Of a DNA stretch of 36,084 nucleotides, positions 7,434-17,224 are shown piece by piece. The position numbers were made by a program, and so were the translations under genes. Source of the stretch: an uncultured Bacteroides sp. (GTDB taxonomy: Bacteria; Bacteroidota; Bacteroidia; Bacteroidales; Bacteroidaceae); the NCBI GenBank assembly GCA_944322335.1, contig CALUOU010000017.1, positions 1 through 36,084 of the forward strand. Reading direction: 5' to 3'. The stretch's first letter is position 1; every line of letters starts with the position of its first letter. The notes beneath the pieces are model-generated. The model made no database searches. It was not told where the DNA came from and worked only from the letters and a program-made list of their open reading frames with translations.

Positions 7434-8222
7434 GTGTTACGCAATCAAATAGACAAGATAAGGCTCCTCTTCCGCAAGGATAAGGAGTCTTATCTTTGTT
7501 TTTACCGGATCTTAGGATTCTTCCCCCGCAACATACAGCTTTACCAACAGGCACTGTTGCACAAATCCACTTCCATCCGCTCCGAAAAAGGCCGCCCGGT
7601 CAATAACGAACGGCTCGAATTTCTGGGAGACGCCATCCTTGACGCTATCGTGGCCGACATCGTATACCGACATTTTGAAGGCAGACGGGAAGGATTCCTC
7701 ACCAACACACGCTCCAAAATCGTGCAACGGGAGACACTGAACAAACTCGCTGTGGAAATCGGACTGGACAAACTGGTGAAATACACCACACGCTCTTCCT
7801 CACACAACAGCTACATGTATGGCAACGCATTCGAAGCCTTTATCGGCGCCATCTATCTGGATCAAGGCTACAAGCGATGCAAGCAGTTCATGGAACAGAA
7901 AATTTTCCGCAACCACATTGACCTCGAAAAGATGTCCCGCAAAGAGGTTAACTTCAAGTCGAAACTGATTGAATGGAGCCAGAAAAACAAGATGGAAGTG
8001 TCCTTTGAACTGATCGAGCAGTTGGTCGACAAGGACTATAACCCCTTATTCCGCACTGAAGTGCGCATTGAAGGCATTTCAGCCGGCACAGGACGCGGGT
8101 ATACCAAAAAAGAATCGCAGCAGAACGCCGCACATGCCGCCTTAGTGAAGCTGAAGGAGGACACCGCCTTTAAAGAGATCCTTGCCAAAATCAAAAAGGA
8201 GACAAGCCAAGAAGAAGGCTGA
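7434..8222 (+). CDS. rnc: Ribonuclease III
   Basis: 262-residue double-strand RNA endonuclease for rRNA and mRNA processing. NNERLEFLGDAILDAIVAD is the RNase III signature with catalytic acidic residues, and NAFEAFIGAIYLDQGY holds the second metal-binding Glu. A C-terminal dsRNA-binding domain ends at about residue 245 with KKESQQNAAHAALVKL. I chose GTG at 7434-7436 (VLRNQIDKIRLLF), 7 bases after fabF. The longer frame from 7356 would overlap fabF by 71 bases and add 26 residues that look unlike the family. Third gene of the acpP-fabF-rnc operon. Confidence 0.93.
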   Translation: MLRNQIDKIRLLFRKDKESYLCFYRILGFFPRNIQLYQQALLHKSTSIRSEKGRPVNNERLEFLGDAILDAIVADIVYRHFEGRREGFLTNTRSKIVQRETLNKLAVEIGLDKLVKYTTRSSSHNSYMYGNAFEAFIGAIYLDQGYKRCKQFMEQKIFRNHIDLEKMSRKEVNFKSKLIEWSQKNKMEVSFELIEQLVDKDYNPLFRTEVRIEGISAGTGRGYTKKESQQNAAHAALVKLKEDTAFKEILAKIKKETSQEEG

Positions 8223-8267
8223 CACACCCCTCCTCCACTTTTGTCCCGCTTCCTTCTCCTATATGGT

Positions 8268-9281
8268 TTAACCGAAGCATATCCCCATGCGGCGGCCTTG
8301 TACGATCAGATCGTGGTCTTCGGTCACCAACTTCAGCTTGCCTGCAATCTCCGACAAGGGAAGGGAAGCTATGTCACATCCGCGCAAAATGACCATCCTG
8401 CCAAACTCTCCTCTGGCAATCAGCTCAGCCGCATGCCCTCCCATGCGAGTGGAAAGGTTCCGGTCAAAAGGCGTAGGCGCACCACCCCGCTGAATATAGC
8501 CCAACACTGTCTCACGGGTCTCGATGCCGGTCTCGTATTCTATCTCCTCGGCTATGTAAGGAGCCGCATGCTTACGTCCGTCGGTCTGGATGCCTTCAGC
8601 CACCACCACAATGGAATAAGGCTTTCCCCGCTTCAGCCGTTCCAAAATGGACTCGCCGATGCGATGAATGTTATAAGGGATCTCAGGGATCAGAATGACA
8701 TCGCCTCCACCAGCCATCCCCGAATACAAAGCGATCCAGCCGGCCTTGTGCCCCATCACCTCAATGACCATGACCCGCTTGTGGGAGCTGGCCGTGGAAT
8801 GCAGGCGGTCTATGGCATCGGTGGCTATACTGACTGCCGAATCAAATCCAAACGAGAAGTCTGTCCCCCAGATGTCATTGTCGATGGTCTTGGGTATGGA
8901 GACGATGTTCAGCCCCATTCCTGCAAGCCGCGCCGCCGTCTGCTGGGTGCCGTTTCCCCCGATGCAGACCAAACAGTCCAAACCCAACCGCTTCACATTG
9001 CTCATGATAAGCGAAGGCTTGTCCACATCGGAAATGATGCCGCCCTTCTTGAAAGGTTTCTCCCTGGAAGTGCCCAACATGGTTCCGCCCAAATTGAGCA
9101 GTCCGGACAAATCCTTGTCTGTGACCGGGGTCACATCCATCGTCAGCAGTCCTTGAAAACCGCTGCGGATCCCGATCACCTCCATCCCATAATATCCCAA
9201 CGCTGTCTTGCACACGCCACGGATGGTAGCGTTGATGCCGGGGCAGTCTCCCCCTGCTGTAAGAATGCCTATCTTCGTCAT
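8268..9281 (-). CDS. pfkA: 6-phosphofructokinase
   Basis: 337-residue glycolytic kinase of the PfkA family, converting fructose 6-phosphate to the 1,6-bisphosphate. ILTAGGDCPGINATIRG is the nucleotide-binding start, IPKTIDNDIWGTD (from residue 129) holds the catalytic Asp, and EVMGHKAGWIALYSG is the substrate segment with MGH. The phosphate-donor loop reads IGGNGTQQTA (108-114): the usual Asp of GGDG is Asn, while the Gly associated with ATP use is kept. The donor is therefore probably ATP, but the Asn makes it worth checking. Convergent with rnc across a 45-base gap without a clear terminator. Confidence 0.93.
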   Translation of the reverse strand: MTKIGILTAGGDCPGINATIRGVCKTALGYYGMEVIGIRSGFQGLLTMDVTPVTDKDLSGLLNLGGTMLGTSREKPFKKGGIISDVDKPSLIMSNVKRLGLDCLVCIGGNGTQQTAARLAGMGLNIVSIPKTIDNDIWGTDFSFGFDSAVSIATDAIDRLHSTASSHKRVMVIEVMGHKAGWIALYSGMAGGGDVILIPEIPYNIHRIGESILERLKRGKPYSIVVVAEGIQTDGRKHAAPYIAEEIEYETGIETRETVLGYIQRGGAPTPFDRNLSTRMGGHAAELIARGEFGRMVILRGCDIASLPLSEIAGKLKLVTEDHDLIVQGRRMGICFG

Positions 9282-9343
9282 AATGCTTGTCTATACCTCT
9301 TAACTTTTGGCCATATCTTCTGGATCAGGCCCAAATACAGCCG

Positions 9344-9351
9344 TAAAGGTA
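9344..9351 (-). promoter_or_regulatory. Probable -7 box for pfkA
   Basis: Minus-strand TACCTTTA, one base off the TAnnTTTG consensus, about 63 bases upstream of the pfkA ATG, with a T-rich stretch upstream and no clean -33 element. Confidence 0.45.
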
Positions 9352-9393
9352 GAAAAAAAACAGAAAAAAGATAGAGAAGCCGATAAATAAGAT

Positions 9394-9401
9394 TATTTTT
9401 G
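9394..9401 (+). promoter_or_regulatory. -7 box for the GH3-family gene
   Basis: Plus-strand TATTTTTG, a full match to TAnnTTTG, 28 bases before the ATG at 9430. The pfkA and GH3 promoters are divergent in this 148-base gap. Confidence 0.55.
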
Positions 9402-9429
9402 CGCACAAAACTTAAGGTTTTATACGACA

Positions 9430-10956
9430 ATGAACATCACAAAGCTTTTAAATAAGGTCTATTTCGCCTCTCGAATGAAAGAATTGGAGCGATACGCCGA
9501 CCATGCGGAGGAACTGCAACAGCGGGTGATGGAACACTTGCTGCACACCGCAGCCCATACCGAATGGGGCCAGAAATATGGTTATGCCTCTATCCGCACT
9601 TATGAAGACTTTAAGAACAGAATCCCCATACAGACGTACGAAGAAGTGAAACCCTACGTGGAACGCCTTCGCGCAGGAGAGCAAAACCTGCTTTGGCCTA
9701 CCGAAATACGCTGGTTCGCCAAGTCTTCGGGAACAACAAACGACAAGAGCAAGTTCTTGCCCGTCAGCAAGGAATCGTTGCACGACACCCACTACCGGGG
9801 AGGAGTGGATGCGGTGACCCTCTACCTGCACCAAAACCCTGAAAGCCGTTTCTTCTCTGGCAAAGGACTGATCTTGGGCGGAAGCCACAGCCCTAACCTG
9901 AACACCAACCACAGCCTGGTGGGCGACCTCTCGGCCATCTTGATGGAGAACCTGAATCCGCTGGTCAACTACATCCGTGTGCCCAGCAAGCAAATCGCCC
10001 TGATGGAACATTTTGAGCCAAAGATGGAGGCCATTGCCAACAGCACCATAGGCGTGAACGTGACCAACCTTTCAGGCGTGCCGTCGTGGATGCTGGTGCT
10101 CATCCGGCACATCCTGGAGAAAACCGGCAAGAATACGCTGGAAGAAGTGTGGCCAAACCTGGAGGTATTCTTCCACGGCGGAGTGGCTTTCACCCCCTAT
10201 CGTGACCAGTACAAGGAAATCATCCGCAGTCCGCGCATGCACTACGTGGAAACCTACAATGCCAGCGAAGGCTACTTCGGCACGCAAAGCGACCTGAGCG
10301 ATCCGGCCATGCTCCTGATGATTGACTATGGTATATTCTATGAGTTCATCCCCTTGGAAGACGTGGGTAGCGAACGCCCCCGCACGTATTGCTTAGGAGA
10401 AGTGGAGACGGGCAAGAATTACGCCATGGTCATCTCCACATCCGCCGGTCTGTGGCGCTACATGATAGGCGACACGGTGAAATTCACGCAAAAGAACCCC
10501 TATAAGTTTGTCATCACCGGACGGACCAAGCATTTCATCAACGCGTTCGGCGAGGAACTGATCGTAGACAATGCCGAAAAGGGACTGGCCAAGGCATGTG
10601 CCGCAACCGGAGCGCAGATCACCGACTATTCCGCCGCGCCGGTATTCATGGACGAGCATGCCAAATGCCGTCACCAGTGGCTCATCGAGTTCGCTCACCA
10701 GCCAGACAGTCTGGAGAAATTTGCCAAAGTGCTGGATGACACACTGAAGGAAGTCAACTCTGACTACGAGGCCAAACGTCAGAACGACCTGGCGCTGCAA
10801 CCGCTGGAAGTCATTGTGGCCCGTCAGAACCTGTTCCACGACTGGCTGGAGCAAAAGGGCAAGCTTGGCGGACAGCACAAGATCCCGCGCCTGAGCAATA
10901 CGCGCGAATACATCGAGGAAATGTTGAGGCTGAACGGGACAAGGCCGTCTGAATAA
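9430..10956 (+). CDS. GH3 auxin-responsive promoter family protein (acyl-adenylate/amide synthetase-like)
   Basis: 508-residue protein of the GH3 family, ANL-type adenylating enzymes that in plants join amino acids to hormone carboxylates. RWFAKSSGTTNDKSKFLPVS is the ATP/phosphate-binding motif I. YVETYNASEGYFGTQ is motif II, MLLMIDYGIFYEFIPLEDV the following strand, and GRTKHFINAFGEELIVDNAE motif III before the small C-terminal domain. These motifs suggest an active enzyme. Bacterial GH3 proteins are common in Bacteroidetes but their substrates are not established. It stands alone, with its own promoter and a strong terminator downstream, so context gives no clue to the acid or amine used. 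Confidence 0.9.
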   Translation: MNITKLLNKVYFASRMKELERYADHAEELQQRVMEHLLHTAAHTEWGQKYGYASIRTYEDFKNRIPIQTYEEVKPYVERLRAGEQNLLWPTEIRWFAKSSGTTNDKSKFLPVSKESLHDTHYRGGVDAVTLYLHQNPESRFFSGKGLILGGSHSPNLNTNHSLVGDLSAILMENLNPLVNYIRVPSKQIALMEHFEPKMEAIANSTIGVNVTNLSGVPSWMLVLIRHILEKTGKNTLEEVWPNLEVFFHGGVAFTPYRDQYKEIIRSPRMHYVETYNASEGYFGTQSDLSDPAMLLMIDYGIFYEFIPLEDVGSERPRTYCLGEVETGKNYAMVISTSAGLWRYMIGDTVKFTQKNPYKFVITGRTKHFINAFGEELIVDNAEKGLAKACAATGAQITDYSAAPVFMDEHAKCRHQWLIEFAHQPDSLEKFAKVLDDTLKEVNSDYEAKRQNDLALQPLEVIVARQNLFHDWLEQKGKLGGQHKIPRLSNTREYIEEMLRLNGTRPSE

Positions 10957-10992
10957 ACAGAGGATCACACGCCTTGAGCCAACCGTTTTTAA

Positions 10993-11030
10993 AAGAGAGG
11001 ATGTGACTTTTTGCGGCCACATCCTCTCTT
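10993..11030. terminator. Two-way intrinsic terminator
   Basis: Perfect 13-bp stem (10993-11005 with 11018-11030; arm AAGAGAGGATGTG) and a 12-base loop. Runs of T follow on the plus side (CGTTTTAT) and on the minus side (rc of the GTTTTTAAAA just upstream). It lies between the converging GH3 and AsmA-like genes. Confidence 0.85.
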
Positions 11031-11039
11031 CGTTTTATC

Positions 11040-14000
11040 CTACGGCCGCCGCATGACCCGGCGGAAATCATTCACAATCTGCCGCCCCATGCTGACTATG
11101 GTGCTGTCCACCTTGTGTATCTCTACCGGCGTAACCGCATCCTTGTATTTGGCCTTGCCCAAACCGAACTTCATGTCATCCAGATTGCCACGGATGTTCA
11201 GGCCGAGCTTGAAGGGAATGGGAGACTTGAGGATGGAGATGTGATAGTCGAAATTCATGTCCAGATCCTGCGTGCCGCCCACGGCTGCCCGATAGCGGTC
11301 CATCTGAATGACAAAAGGATAGACCGTGACATTGCCGTCCTGCACACTGATGTTCACGGCTATGCTGTCTATCAGGTTGCGCTCCTTGTTCTTAAAGAGA
11401 AATTTCTTGGAGATCTCGGCAAAGGTCTCGCCGTCCATCAGCACCAGACTGTCGCCTTCCACATGGATGGCCGAGCGCAAGGTAGGTATCCTCAGGTTGA
11501 AACAGGAGTCCAATGCTGAAGCCGCCGCCACATTGAAATCGACGGTTCCTTGGAAAGAGCGCAACATAGGCACGATGGAATCCAGTGTGGGCACGAAGTC
11601 CACCAGGTTGCCGATGTTGATGTCGTGCAGCTGGAAGTCGAAGCCGGCATATCCTGCCGAGGGCCGGCTGGCACGATAAAGCAGCGTGGTCCGCATGGTC
11701 GCGCCCAACCCCTGCATGCTGAGCTCTTTCAGGTGGATGGCCTGGTTGCGCACGTCCACGTCTCCCCGCACGTTCTCAAACAGCATCTTGCCGTAGCGCA
11801 CCCGCCGCAGGCTGGTGGTCAGCTCGAAGTCGATGTTCCTGGGCACGACAAACAGGCGCAGGTCCGCAGCGGTGGTATCGGTCTCGGCGGCGAGCGTGTC
11901 GGTCGGGAAAGAGAGGGAGCGCATCAGCTGGTTGCAGTTCAGGTTGCGGGAAGTCAGCTGAAGCTTGGCCCGCAACACCTTGTTGTGACGGATCACGCCG
12001 TAAAGGTCGTGCAACGAGCCTGTGGCTGTCAGGTCGGAGCGTCCGATGCGCAGGGTGGCGTTGCGCAAGGTGATGGTGCGGTTGCCCACGGTGACCGCTG
12101 TCTTTTGCAGACGTATGGGCAGGGCGCATTGAGGCACTCTGACAGAAAGGCGGTTGAAGCCCACAATGCCTTTGGGGATCCAGAGGGAATCGCGCAGCTT
12201 GTCGGCCGTGACGCTGATGCCTGCCTTGTCCATGCCCATGCGCATGTCGCCCATCCGGCAGAACAGGGTGTCGGCTTTCAGCGAGAGGCCCAGCTGGGGC
12301 TTGCCGTTATTTGACTTGCCGGGCTGTAGGGTGACGGTGCTCTCCAGCTTTTTGCAGAAGGCGCGCAACGAGTCGCCCATGTTGCCATAGAGGGTGTCTG
12401 TGCTCAGCGTGAGATGGATTTGCGGACGTTCCCTGTCGCGCTCGCTGGGCTGCAGCTCCACGGCGGCCGTTCCCTTGCCGCAATAGGCAAAGAGAGAGTC
12501 TTCCGGCAACGTGGCCTTCAGACGGCTCATGCTGAGCTTGCATTTCATGTGGGCGATGCGGGTGGTGTCTTGCGGATTGGTGGTGCCCACGGTGGCTGTC
12601 ACGTTTTCCAGCGACGCTTGCAGGCGGCGCGATTGCAGCTCCATGCCGTCCACTGTGGCGCGGGCGCCTAACACATTGTTGCCGAAGAAGCCGAACGACG
12701 CGTCGGACGTGAAGCGGAAGCCCTTGTTCTCATCCTTCAGGAAGAGTCTCTTCATGGCCAGCTTGCCTCCAGCCTGGATGTGCCCGATGTCCCGCTTCTT
12801 CAGCGAAGACAGGCGGCAGCGCATCCTGATGTCGGCATCCAGCTTCCCGCCCATGCTGACCCCTTCCTGCAAGGGAAAGGCTTGAGACAAGGCTGTGAGG
12901 TCAACGGTGGAGACGGTGTGGAACGTGATGTACGGATCGGTCAGCAGGTCGGTCACCTTGGCATCGGCCAGAATGTCGGAATGCGCTCCCTCAAAATGGA
13001 AGATTTTAAGATCGGCATAGGAGGGCTGCCGCTTCATCAGATCCACTTGCCCGAAAAAAGAAGCTTTCAGCTCGTCGATGCCGTAGGGCAGCCCGGCGTA
13101 TTGGGCCGAAGCGCCATTGATCTCCACGGCAAGCGTGGCTAAGGGCAGGCGCTGCTTGCCATAAAGCCCCTTCAGGGTGCCGGTCACCTTCACTTCGCCG
13201 TCAGCCGACACCTCTCCTTTCTTCAACACACTTTCCGGAATCATGCGGAGCACGGTCTCCAGCGAAGGAGCGCGCAAGCCGTATCTCAGATCCACATCGA
13301 GCGCGCGCGCCACAGTGTCGCGGCGGACAGTTCCCTGCAGGTCCAGCTCCACGCCGTTCACGTCGAGGCGGGCGTCGTGGAGGGAGAGGGTGCGTTGCTG
13401 ACGGCTGATCTCCACATCAGTGCGCAGGCGGGTGGCAAGACGGTTGACACGCAGTTCTCCCGCCTGCCAAAACAGAATGTTCTTGTTGCTCCAGTCCAAT
13501 GCCAGCGTGGAATGTCCGCGTCTCAGGTTAGCGGTCAGGTTGAGGTTGACATCCCACAAGTTGGCGAACACACGGGTCTCGCGGTCATCGTAGGTCAGCA
13601 CGGCCTTGCGCAGCGTCACGCGGCGGATGTCTATCTCGCTTGCCACCCGTGTGGTGTCGGCCGCCGTGGTGTCGGCCGCCGCAGTGTCCGCCGAGGCTTT
13701 CAGGATGTCCCAGTTGGCCCGCCCGTCCTTGGACTTATGGGCATAGATGCGGGGACTGTCCAGCACGAGGCGGTAAATGCTGATTTTCTGCTGTCGGAGG
13801 TAATCGACGGGGTTGACCACCAGCACGACCTTCTTGAAGGCAAGCAGCGTGTCAGGGCGCTGCCACAGGGTGTCACGCAGGCTCTTTGAGACCAGCGTTC
13901 CGTCTGTCAGCTTCAGCCCGAACCGGGGGAAGGTGGAGAAAAACGTCAGCTCCACGCTGCCCATGTCGAGCTTGGCATCCATATGCCGGTTGGCCACATC

Positions 14001-14135
14001 CACCACGACGGGGGTCAGCTTTTCCGGCGTAAACACAAAATTGACGGCGACGGCAATGCCCGCCAGCCCTATTACGATCAGCGCCGCCACGGTGATGGCC
14101 GCAATGCGGAGCGCCCGTTTCATTCTCGGTTGCAT
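11040..14135 (-). CDS. AsmA-family protein (inner-membrane anchored, bridge-like)
   Basis: 1031-residue protein with one N-terminal membrane segment (ALRIAAITVAALIVIGLAG, about residues 8-30) and a long beta-rich periplasmic part. The start VDVANRHMDAKLDMGSVELT followed by FFSTFPRFGLKLTDGTLV is the typical AsmA/DUF3971-like entry. The C-terminus MNFDYHISILKSPIPFKLGL with NIRGNLDDMKFGLGKAKYKD is the AsmA_2-type end. The family is linked to outer-membrane biogenesis and lipid transfer between membranes. A low-complexity ADTAAADTTAADTT stretch sits near residue 150. It lies 56 bases downstream of the TlpA-like gene, probably in one transcript, and ends at a strong terminator. Confidence 0.88.
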   Translation of the reverse strand: MQPRMKRALRIAAITVAALIVIGLAGIAVAVNFVFTPEKLTPVVVDVANRHMDAKLDMGSVELTFFSTFPRFGLKLTDGTLVSKSLRDTLWQRPDTLLAFKKVVLVVNPVDYLRQQKISIYRLVLDSPRIYAHKSKDGRANWDILKASADTAAADTTAADTTRVASEIDIRRVTLRKAVLTYDDRETRVFANLWDVNLNLTANLRRGHSTLALDWSNKNILFWQAGELRVNRLATRLRTDVEISRQQRTLSLHDARLDVNGVELDLQGTVRRDTVARALDVDLRYGLRAPSLETVLRMIPESVLKKGEVSADGEVKVTGTLKGLYGKQRLPLATLAVEINGASAQYAGLPYGIDELKASFFGQVDLMKRQPSYADLKIFHFEGAHSDILADAKVTDLLTDPYITFHTVSTVDLTALSQAFPLQEGVSMGGKLDADIRMRCRLSSLKKRDIGHIQAGGKLAMKRLFLKDENKGFRFTSDASFGFFGNNVLGARATVDGMELQSRRLQASLENVTATVGTTNPQDTTRIAHMKCKLSMSRLKATLPEDSLFAYCGKGTAAVELQPSERDRERPQIHLTLSTDTLYGNMGDSLRAFCKKLESTVTLQPGKSNNGKPQLGLSLKADTLFCRMGDMRMGMDKAGISVTADKLRDSLWIPKGIVGFNRLSVRVPQCALPIRLQKTAVTVGNRTITLRNATLRIGRSDLTATGSLHDLYGVIRHNKVLRAKLQLTSRNLNCNQLMRSLSFPTDTLAAETDTTAADLRLFVVPRNIDFELTTSLRRVRYGKMLFENVRGDVDVRNQAIHLKELSMQGLGATMRTTLLYRASRPSAGYAGFDFQLHDINIGNLVDFVPTLDSIVPMLRSFQGTVDFNVAAASALDSCFNLRIPTLRSAIHVEGDSLVLMDGETFAEISKKFLFKNKERNLIDSIAVNISVQDGNVTVYPFVIQMDRYRAAVGGTQDLDMNFDYHISILKSPIPFKLGLNIRGNLDDMKFGLGKAKYKDAVTPVEIHKVDSTIVSMGRQIVNDFRRVMRRP
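13651..13695 (-). repeat. 15-bp tandem repeat in the AsmA-like gene
   Basis: Two perfect 15-bp units (13651-13665 and 13666-13680) plus one imperfect unit (13681-13695). They encode the ADTTA/ADTAA linker near residue 150. In frame, so copy-number change would only alter linker length. Confidence 0.75.
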
Positions 14136-14191
14136 CTTGCTGTTTCAGATATTTGATTGTCCTTTAAATATTGATAAGCCTGTCATAACCA

Positions 14192-15352
14192 TTAGCCATT
14201 ATCTCTCAGCCATTCATAAAACTCAGGCGTGTTGCCTACAAAGACTTTGGCGATCCGGCCTTGCGGATCGACCACCACCTTGGTGGGGTAAGCCCGCACG
14301 CCGTAGAGCATGGCCACGTCTTCCGCCGTGCCTTCCGCCCCGTTGATCACCTGCAGCCAAGGCAGCCGGTATTCCTCCACGGCAGCCCGCCATTTTTCCT
14401 CTGTGTCACGGCAGGCTATGCCCAGAAACTCCACGCGGCCCTTGCAGCTTTCATAGGCTTTCTTCATGTCGGGAAACTCCTTCACACACCATCCGCACCA
14501 GCTTCCCCAGAAGTCTATCACCACATACTTGCCGCGCAGGGAGGCAAGGGCGAGCCTGTTTCCGTCCCGGTCGGCCAGCGCGAATTCGGGAGCGGGCTTT
14601 CCCGCCTGAATGCGCTCGGCGGCGGAGCGGCGGCGCAGCTCCTTGTCATAGCCTTCCTGCAGATGACGGCACAAGGGAGCCAGCCAGCCGGAGCGGACCT
14701 CCGGAGCCAGCCGTGCGAGCAAGGGGGCTACCGAATCGATGGGGACATCGGAAGTAAGGGCATAGAGAGCGGCGTCTTTGCCGGGATGGCGGCGCACGTA
14801 GTCCATGCGGACAGAAGCCATGCCGTCGAGCAGGCTCCTGACAGGAGCATAGGTCCGGCTTATGCTGTCAGCCGGAGCGCCTTCCGCACTCAGGCGGGCG
14901 GCCCGTCCGGCCAGCGAGTCCAGACGGTCGTAATAAGGGCGCAGCTCCTGATTCAACATGCTGCAGTCCACGTAAAAACTGTCGCCGCGCATCACATTGC
15001 TTTCCGGCGTGCCTTCCACGGACACAGGCCGTCCGGGCAGGAGCAGCAAAGAGGCTATGCGGACGCACCCCTCCGGACTGGCCCCGGCGGGCTGCCCCCA
15101 GATGTAGACATTGCGGAGCATGCCGTCGCCGTAGGTCAGGGCGAAACGTCCGTCTTTCCCCACGGCAAGGGTGTCAATCCGCACATTGCTGTTGTCAATC
15201 AAAGGCGAGGACACGATCCACAGCGTATCGCTTTCCAACTCTGCCAGCCGCCCGCTCAAGTCTGCCGGCGCGGAATGGCAGGCCGCCAGCAGCGTCAGGC
15301 CACAGACAGCCGCGCCTCCTATTCTTTCTTTCATTTTTTTCATTTGCTTCAT
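14192..15352 (-). CDS. TlpA-like thiol-disulfide lipoprotein
   Basis: 386-residue secreted lipoprotein. The signal peptide ends in the lipobox LTLLAAC (Cys about residue 25). The N-terminal half resembles the DUF4369 beta domain common in Bacteroidetes TlpA proteins. The C-terminal half is a thioredoxin fold: [14 protein letters not shown], then [18 protein letters not shown] with the redox pair CGWC, then the cis-Pro in [14 protein letters not shown]. It likely reduces or isomerises disulfides of envelope proteins. Upstream of and co-directional with the AsmA-like gene. Substrate unknown. Confidence 0.9.
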   Translation of the reverse strand: MKQMKKMKERIGGAAVCGLTLLAACHSAPADLSGRLAELESDTLWIVSSPLIDNSNVRIDTLAVGKDGRFALTYGDGMLRNVYIWGQPAGASPEGCVRIASLLLLPGRPVSVEGTPESNVMRGDSFYVDCSMLNQELRPYYDRLDSLAGRAARLSAEGAPADSISRTYAPVRSLLDGMASVRMDYVRRHPGKDAALYALTSDVPIDSVAPLLARLAPEVRSGWLAPLCRHLQEGYDKELRRRSAAERIQAGKPAPEFALADRDGNRLALASLRGKYVVIDFWGSWCGWCVKEFPDMKKAYESCKGRVEFLGIACRDTEEKWRAAVEEYRLPWLQVINGAEGTAEDVAMLYGVRAYPTKVVVDPQGRIAKVFVGNTPEFYEWLRDNG

Positions 15353-15426
15353 GTTGATTGGTTACCGGATGGGGTGACAAGCCGACAAGGCGGGCCAAGC
15401 AACGGGTCACCCGTCAAAACGCTTGC

Positions 15427-15457
15427 CAAAAGTAGATATTTCCGCTTTCACAAACAA
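15427..15457 (-). promoter_or_regulatory. Promoter of the TlpA/AsmA transcript
   Basis: Minus-strand TACTTTTG (15427-15434), preceded after 20 bases by TTG (15455-15457). It lies about 75 bases upstream of the TlpA-like start. Confidence 0.6.
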
Positions 15458-15562
15458 GGAATATCGAGCTTTTTTTACAAAAGAAGAGGCCGCAGCTCTC
15501 ATCAGCCGGAGGAAGGAGAAAGATTTAGGTACACGAAAGAGACAGGATGTGCAGAATTATTA

Positions 15563-15570
15563 TACCTTTG
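15563..15570 (+). promoter_or_regulatory. -7 box for cysS
   Basis: Plus-strand TACCTTTG, a full -7 match, 34 bases before the cysS ATG. The -33 region is poorly matched. Confidence 0.6.
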
Positions 15571-15604
15571 CGCATCGAATACAACAAAAAAAGGACCAAA
15601 TGTC

Positions 15605-17080
15605 ATGGAACATCAATTAACCATTTACAACACCCTTACGCGAAAGAAAGAATTGTTTGTGCCCCTGCACGCTCCCCACGTGGGCATGTACGTCTGCGGA
15701 CCCACCGTCTACGGCGATCCGCACCTGGGACACGCCCGCCCTGCCATCACCTTCGACTTGCTGTTCCGCTACCTGCGCCACCTGGGATATAAGGTGCGCT
15801 ACGTGCGCAACATCACCGACGTGGGACACCTGGAACACGACGCCGACGAAGGCGAAGACAAGATAGCCAAAAAAGCACGGCTGGAGCAGCTGGAGCCGAT
15901 GGAAGTGGCACAATATTACACCAACCGTTACCACCGCGCCATGGAAGCCCTGAACGTGCTGCCCCCCAGCATCGAACCGCTCGCCTCCGGACACATCATC
16001 GAGCAGGAGGAACTGGTGAAGAGCATCCTCGACAACGGCTATGCCTACGTGAGCGAGGGATCGGTCTATTTCGACGTGGCCAAATACAACCGGCATCACC
16101 ATTACGGCAAACTCTCCGGACGAAACCTGGACGAGGTGCTGAACACCACCCGCCAGCTGGACGGACAGGAGGAGAAGCACAATCCCGCCGACTTCGCCCT
16201 CTGGAAAAAGGCGCAGCCGGAACACATCATGCGCTGGCCGTCGCCCTGGAGCGACGGATTCCCCGGATGGCACTGCGAATGCACCGCCATGGGACGGAAA
16301 TACCTCGGCGCGCACTTCGACATCCACGGAGGCGGAATGGACCTCATCTTCCCCCACCACGAGTGTGAGATCGCACAGGCCGTGGCCTCGCAAGGCGACG
16401 AGATGGTACACTACTGGATGCACAACAACATGATCACCATCAACGGACAGAAGATGGGCAAGTCGCTGGGCAACTTCATCACCCTGGAAGAGTTCTTCAC
16501 CGGCGACAACCCGAACCTGACACAGGCTTACTCGCCCATGACCATCCGCTTCTTCATCCTCCAGGCACACTACCGCAGCACGGTGGACTTCGGCAACGAG
16601 GCCCTGCAGGCCGCCGAAAAGGGACTGGCGCGCCTGACGGACGCCGCGCACACCCTGGAGAAGCTGACACCGGGAGAACGGTCCACCGCCGACATCCGCT
16701 GGCTGCGCGAGAAGTGCCACGAGGCCATGAACGACGACCTCAACTCGCCCATCGTCATCGCACACCTGTTTGAAGCCTCGCGCCTCATCAACAGCGTGGC
16801 CGCCGGACACGACTCGCTCACGGCCGAAGACCTGGACGAACTGAAAGCCGCCTTCCGCCTCTTCTGTTTCGACATCCTGGGACTGAAGGCCGAAAGCACC
16901 TCCAACGCCGAACGCGAGGCCGCCTTCGGAGCCGCCGTAGACATGCTCCTGGCCGAACGCCAGAAGGCAAAGGCCAACAAGGACTGGGCCACTTCCGACA
17001 AGATCCGCAACGACCTCGCCGCCCTGGGCTTCGAGATCAAAGACGGCAAAGACGGATGCGAATGGAAGCTGAACAAGTAG
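15605..17080 (+). CDS. cysS: Cysteinyl-tRNA synthetase
   Basis: 491-residue class I aminoacyl-tRNA synthetase charging tRNA-Cys. The HIGH motif is HLGH at 40-43 in [15 protein letters not shown], where Cys31 is the first zinc ligand. WHCECTAMG and [10 protein letters not shown] supply the remaining Cys/His/Glu zinc ligands. The KMSKS loop is [11 protein letters not shown] (KMGKS at about 283-287). The C-terminus contains the DALR-like helices and ends [15 protein letters not shown]. Start at 15605 because [11 protein letters not shown] matches the family start and lies below the -7 box; the open frame upstream belongs to the opposite-strand TlpA gene. Monocistronic, closed by a strong terminator. 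Confidence 0.97.
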   Translation: MEHQLTIYNTLTRKKELFVPLHAPHVGMYVCGPTVYGDPHLGHARPAITFDLLFRYLRHLGYKVRYVRNITDVGHLEHDADEGEDKIAKKARLEQLEPMEVAQYYTNRYHRAMEALNVLPPSIEPLASGHIIEQEELVKSILDNGYAYVSEGSVYFDVAKYNRHHHYGKLSGRNLDEVLNTTRQLDGQEEKHNPADFALWKKAQPEHIMRWPSPWSDGFPGWHCECTAMGRKYLGAHFDIHGGGMDLIFPHHECEIAQAVASQGDEMVHYWMHNNMITINGQKMGKSLGNFITLEEFFTGDNPNLTQAYSPMTIRFFILQAHYRSTVDFGNEALQAAEKGLARLTDAAHTLEKLTPGERSTADIRWLREKCHEAMNDDLNSPIVIAHLFEASRLINSVAAGHDSLTAEDLDELKAAFRLFCFDILGLKAESTSNAEREAAFGAAVDMLLAERQKAKANKDWATSDKIRNDLAALGFEIKDGKDGCEWKLNK

Positions 17081-17175
17081 AACCGATGAGATGAGATGAG
17101 AAGACAAGGCCAGCCCGTATGCGCGGGCAGCCATGAATCCGAACGGACGGAATATCCTGACAAACGGAAAAACGG

Positions 17176-17206
17176 AGGCGGCTATTGTGGAATAGCCGCC
17201 TTTTTT
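17176..17206 (+). terminator. Intrinsic terminator after cysS
   Basis: 10-bp GC-rich stem (GGCGGCTATT at 17177-17186 with AATAGCCGCC at 17191-17200), GTGG tetraloop, then six T. A textbook rho-independent terminator. Confidence 0.93.
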
Positions 17207-17224
17207 CATAACGCTTGCCCATAA

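Noticed and set aside
15423-15620. 65-codon frame ahead of cysS with a non-ATG start
   Set aside because: It spans the cysS -7 box and start, and has no recognisable product; more likely leader and promoter DNA.
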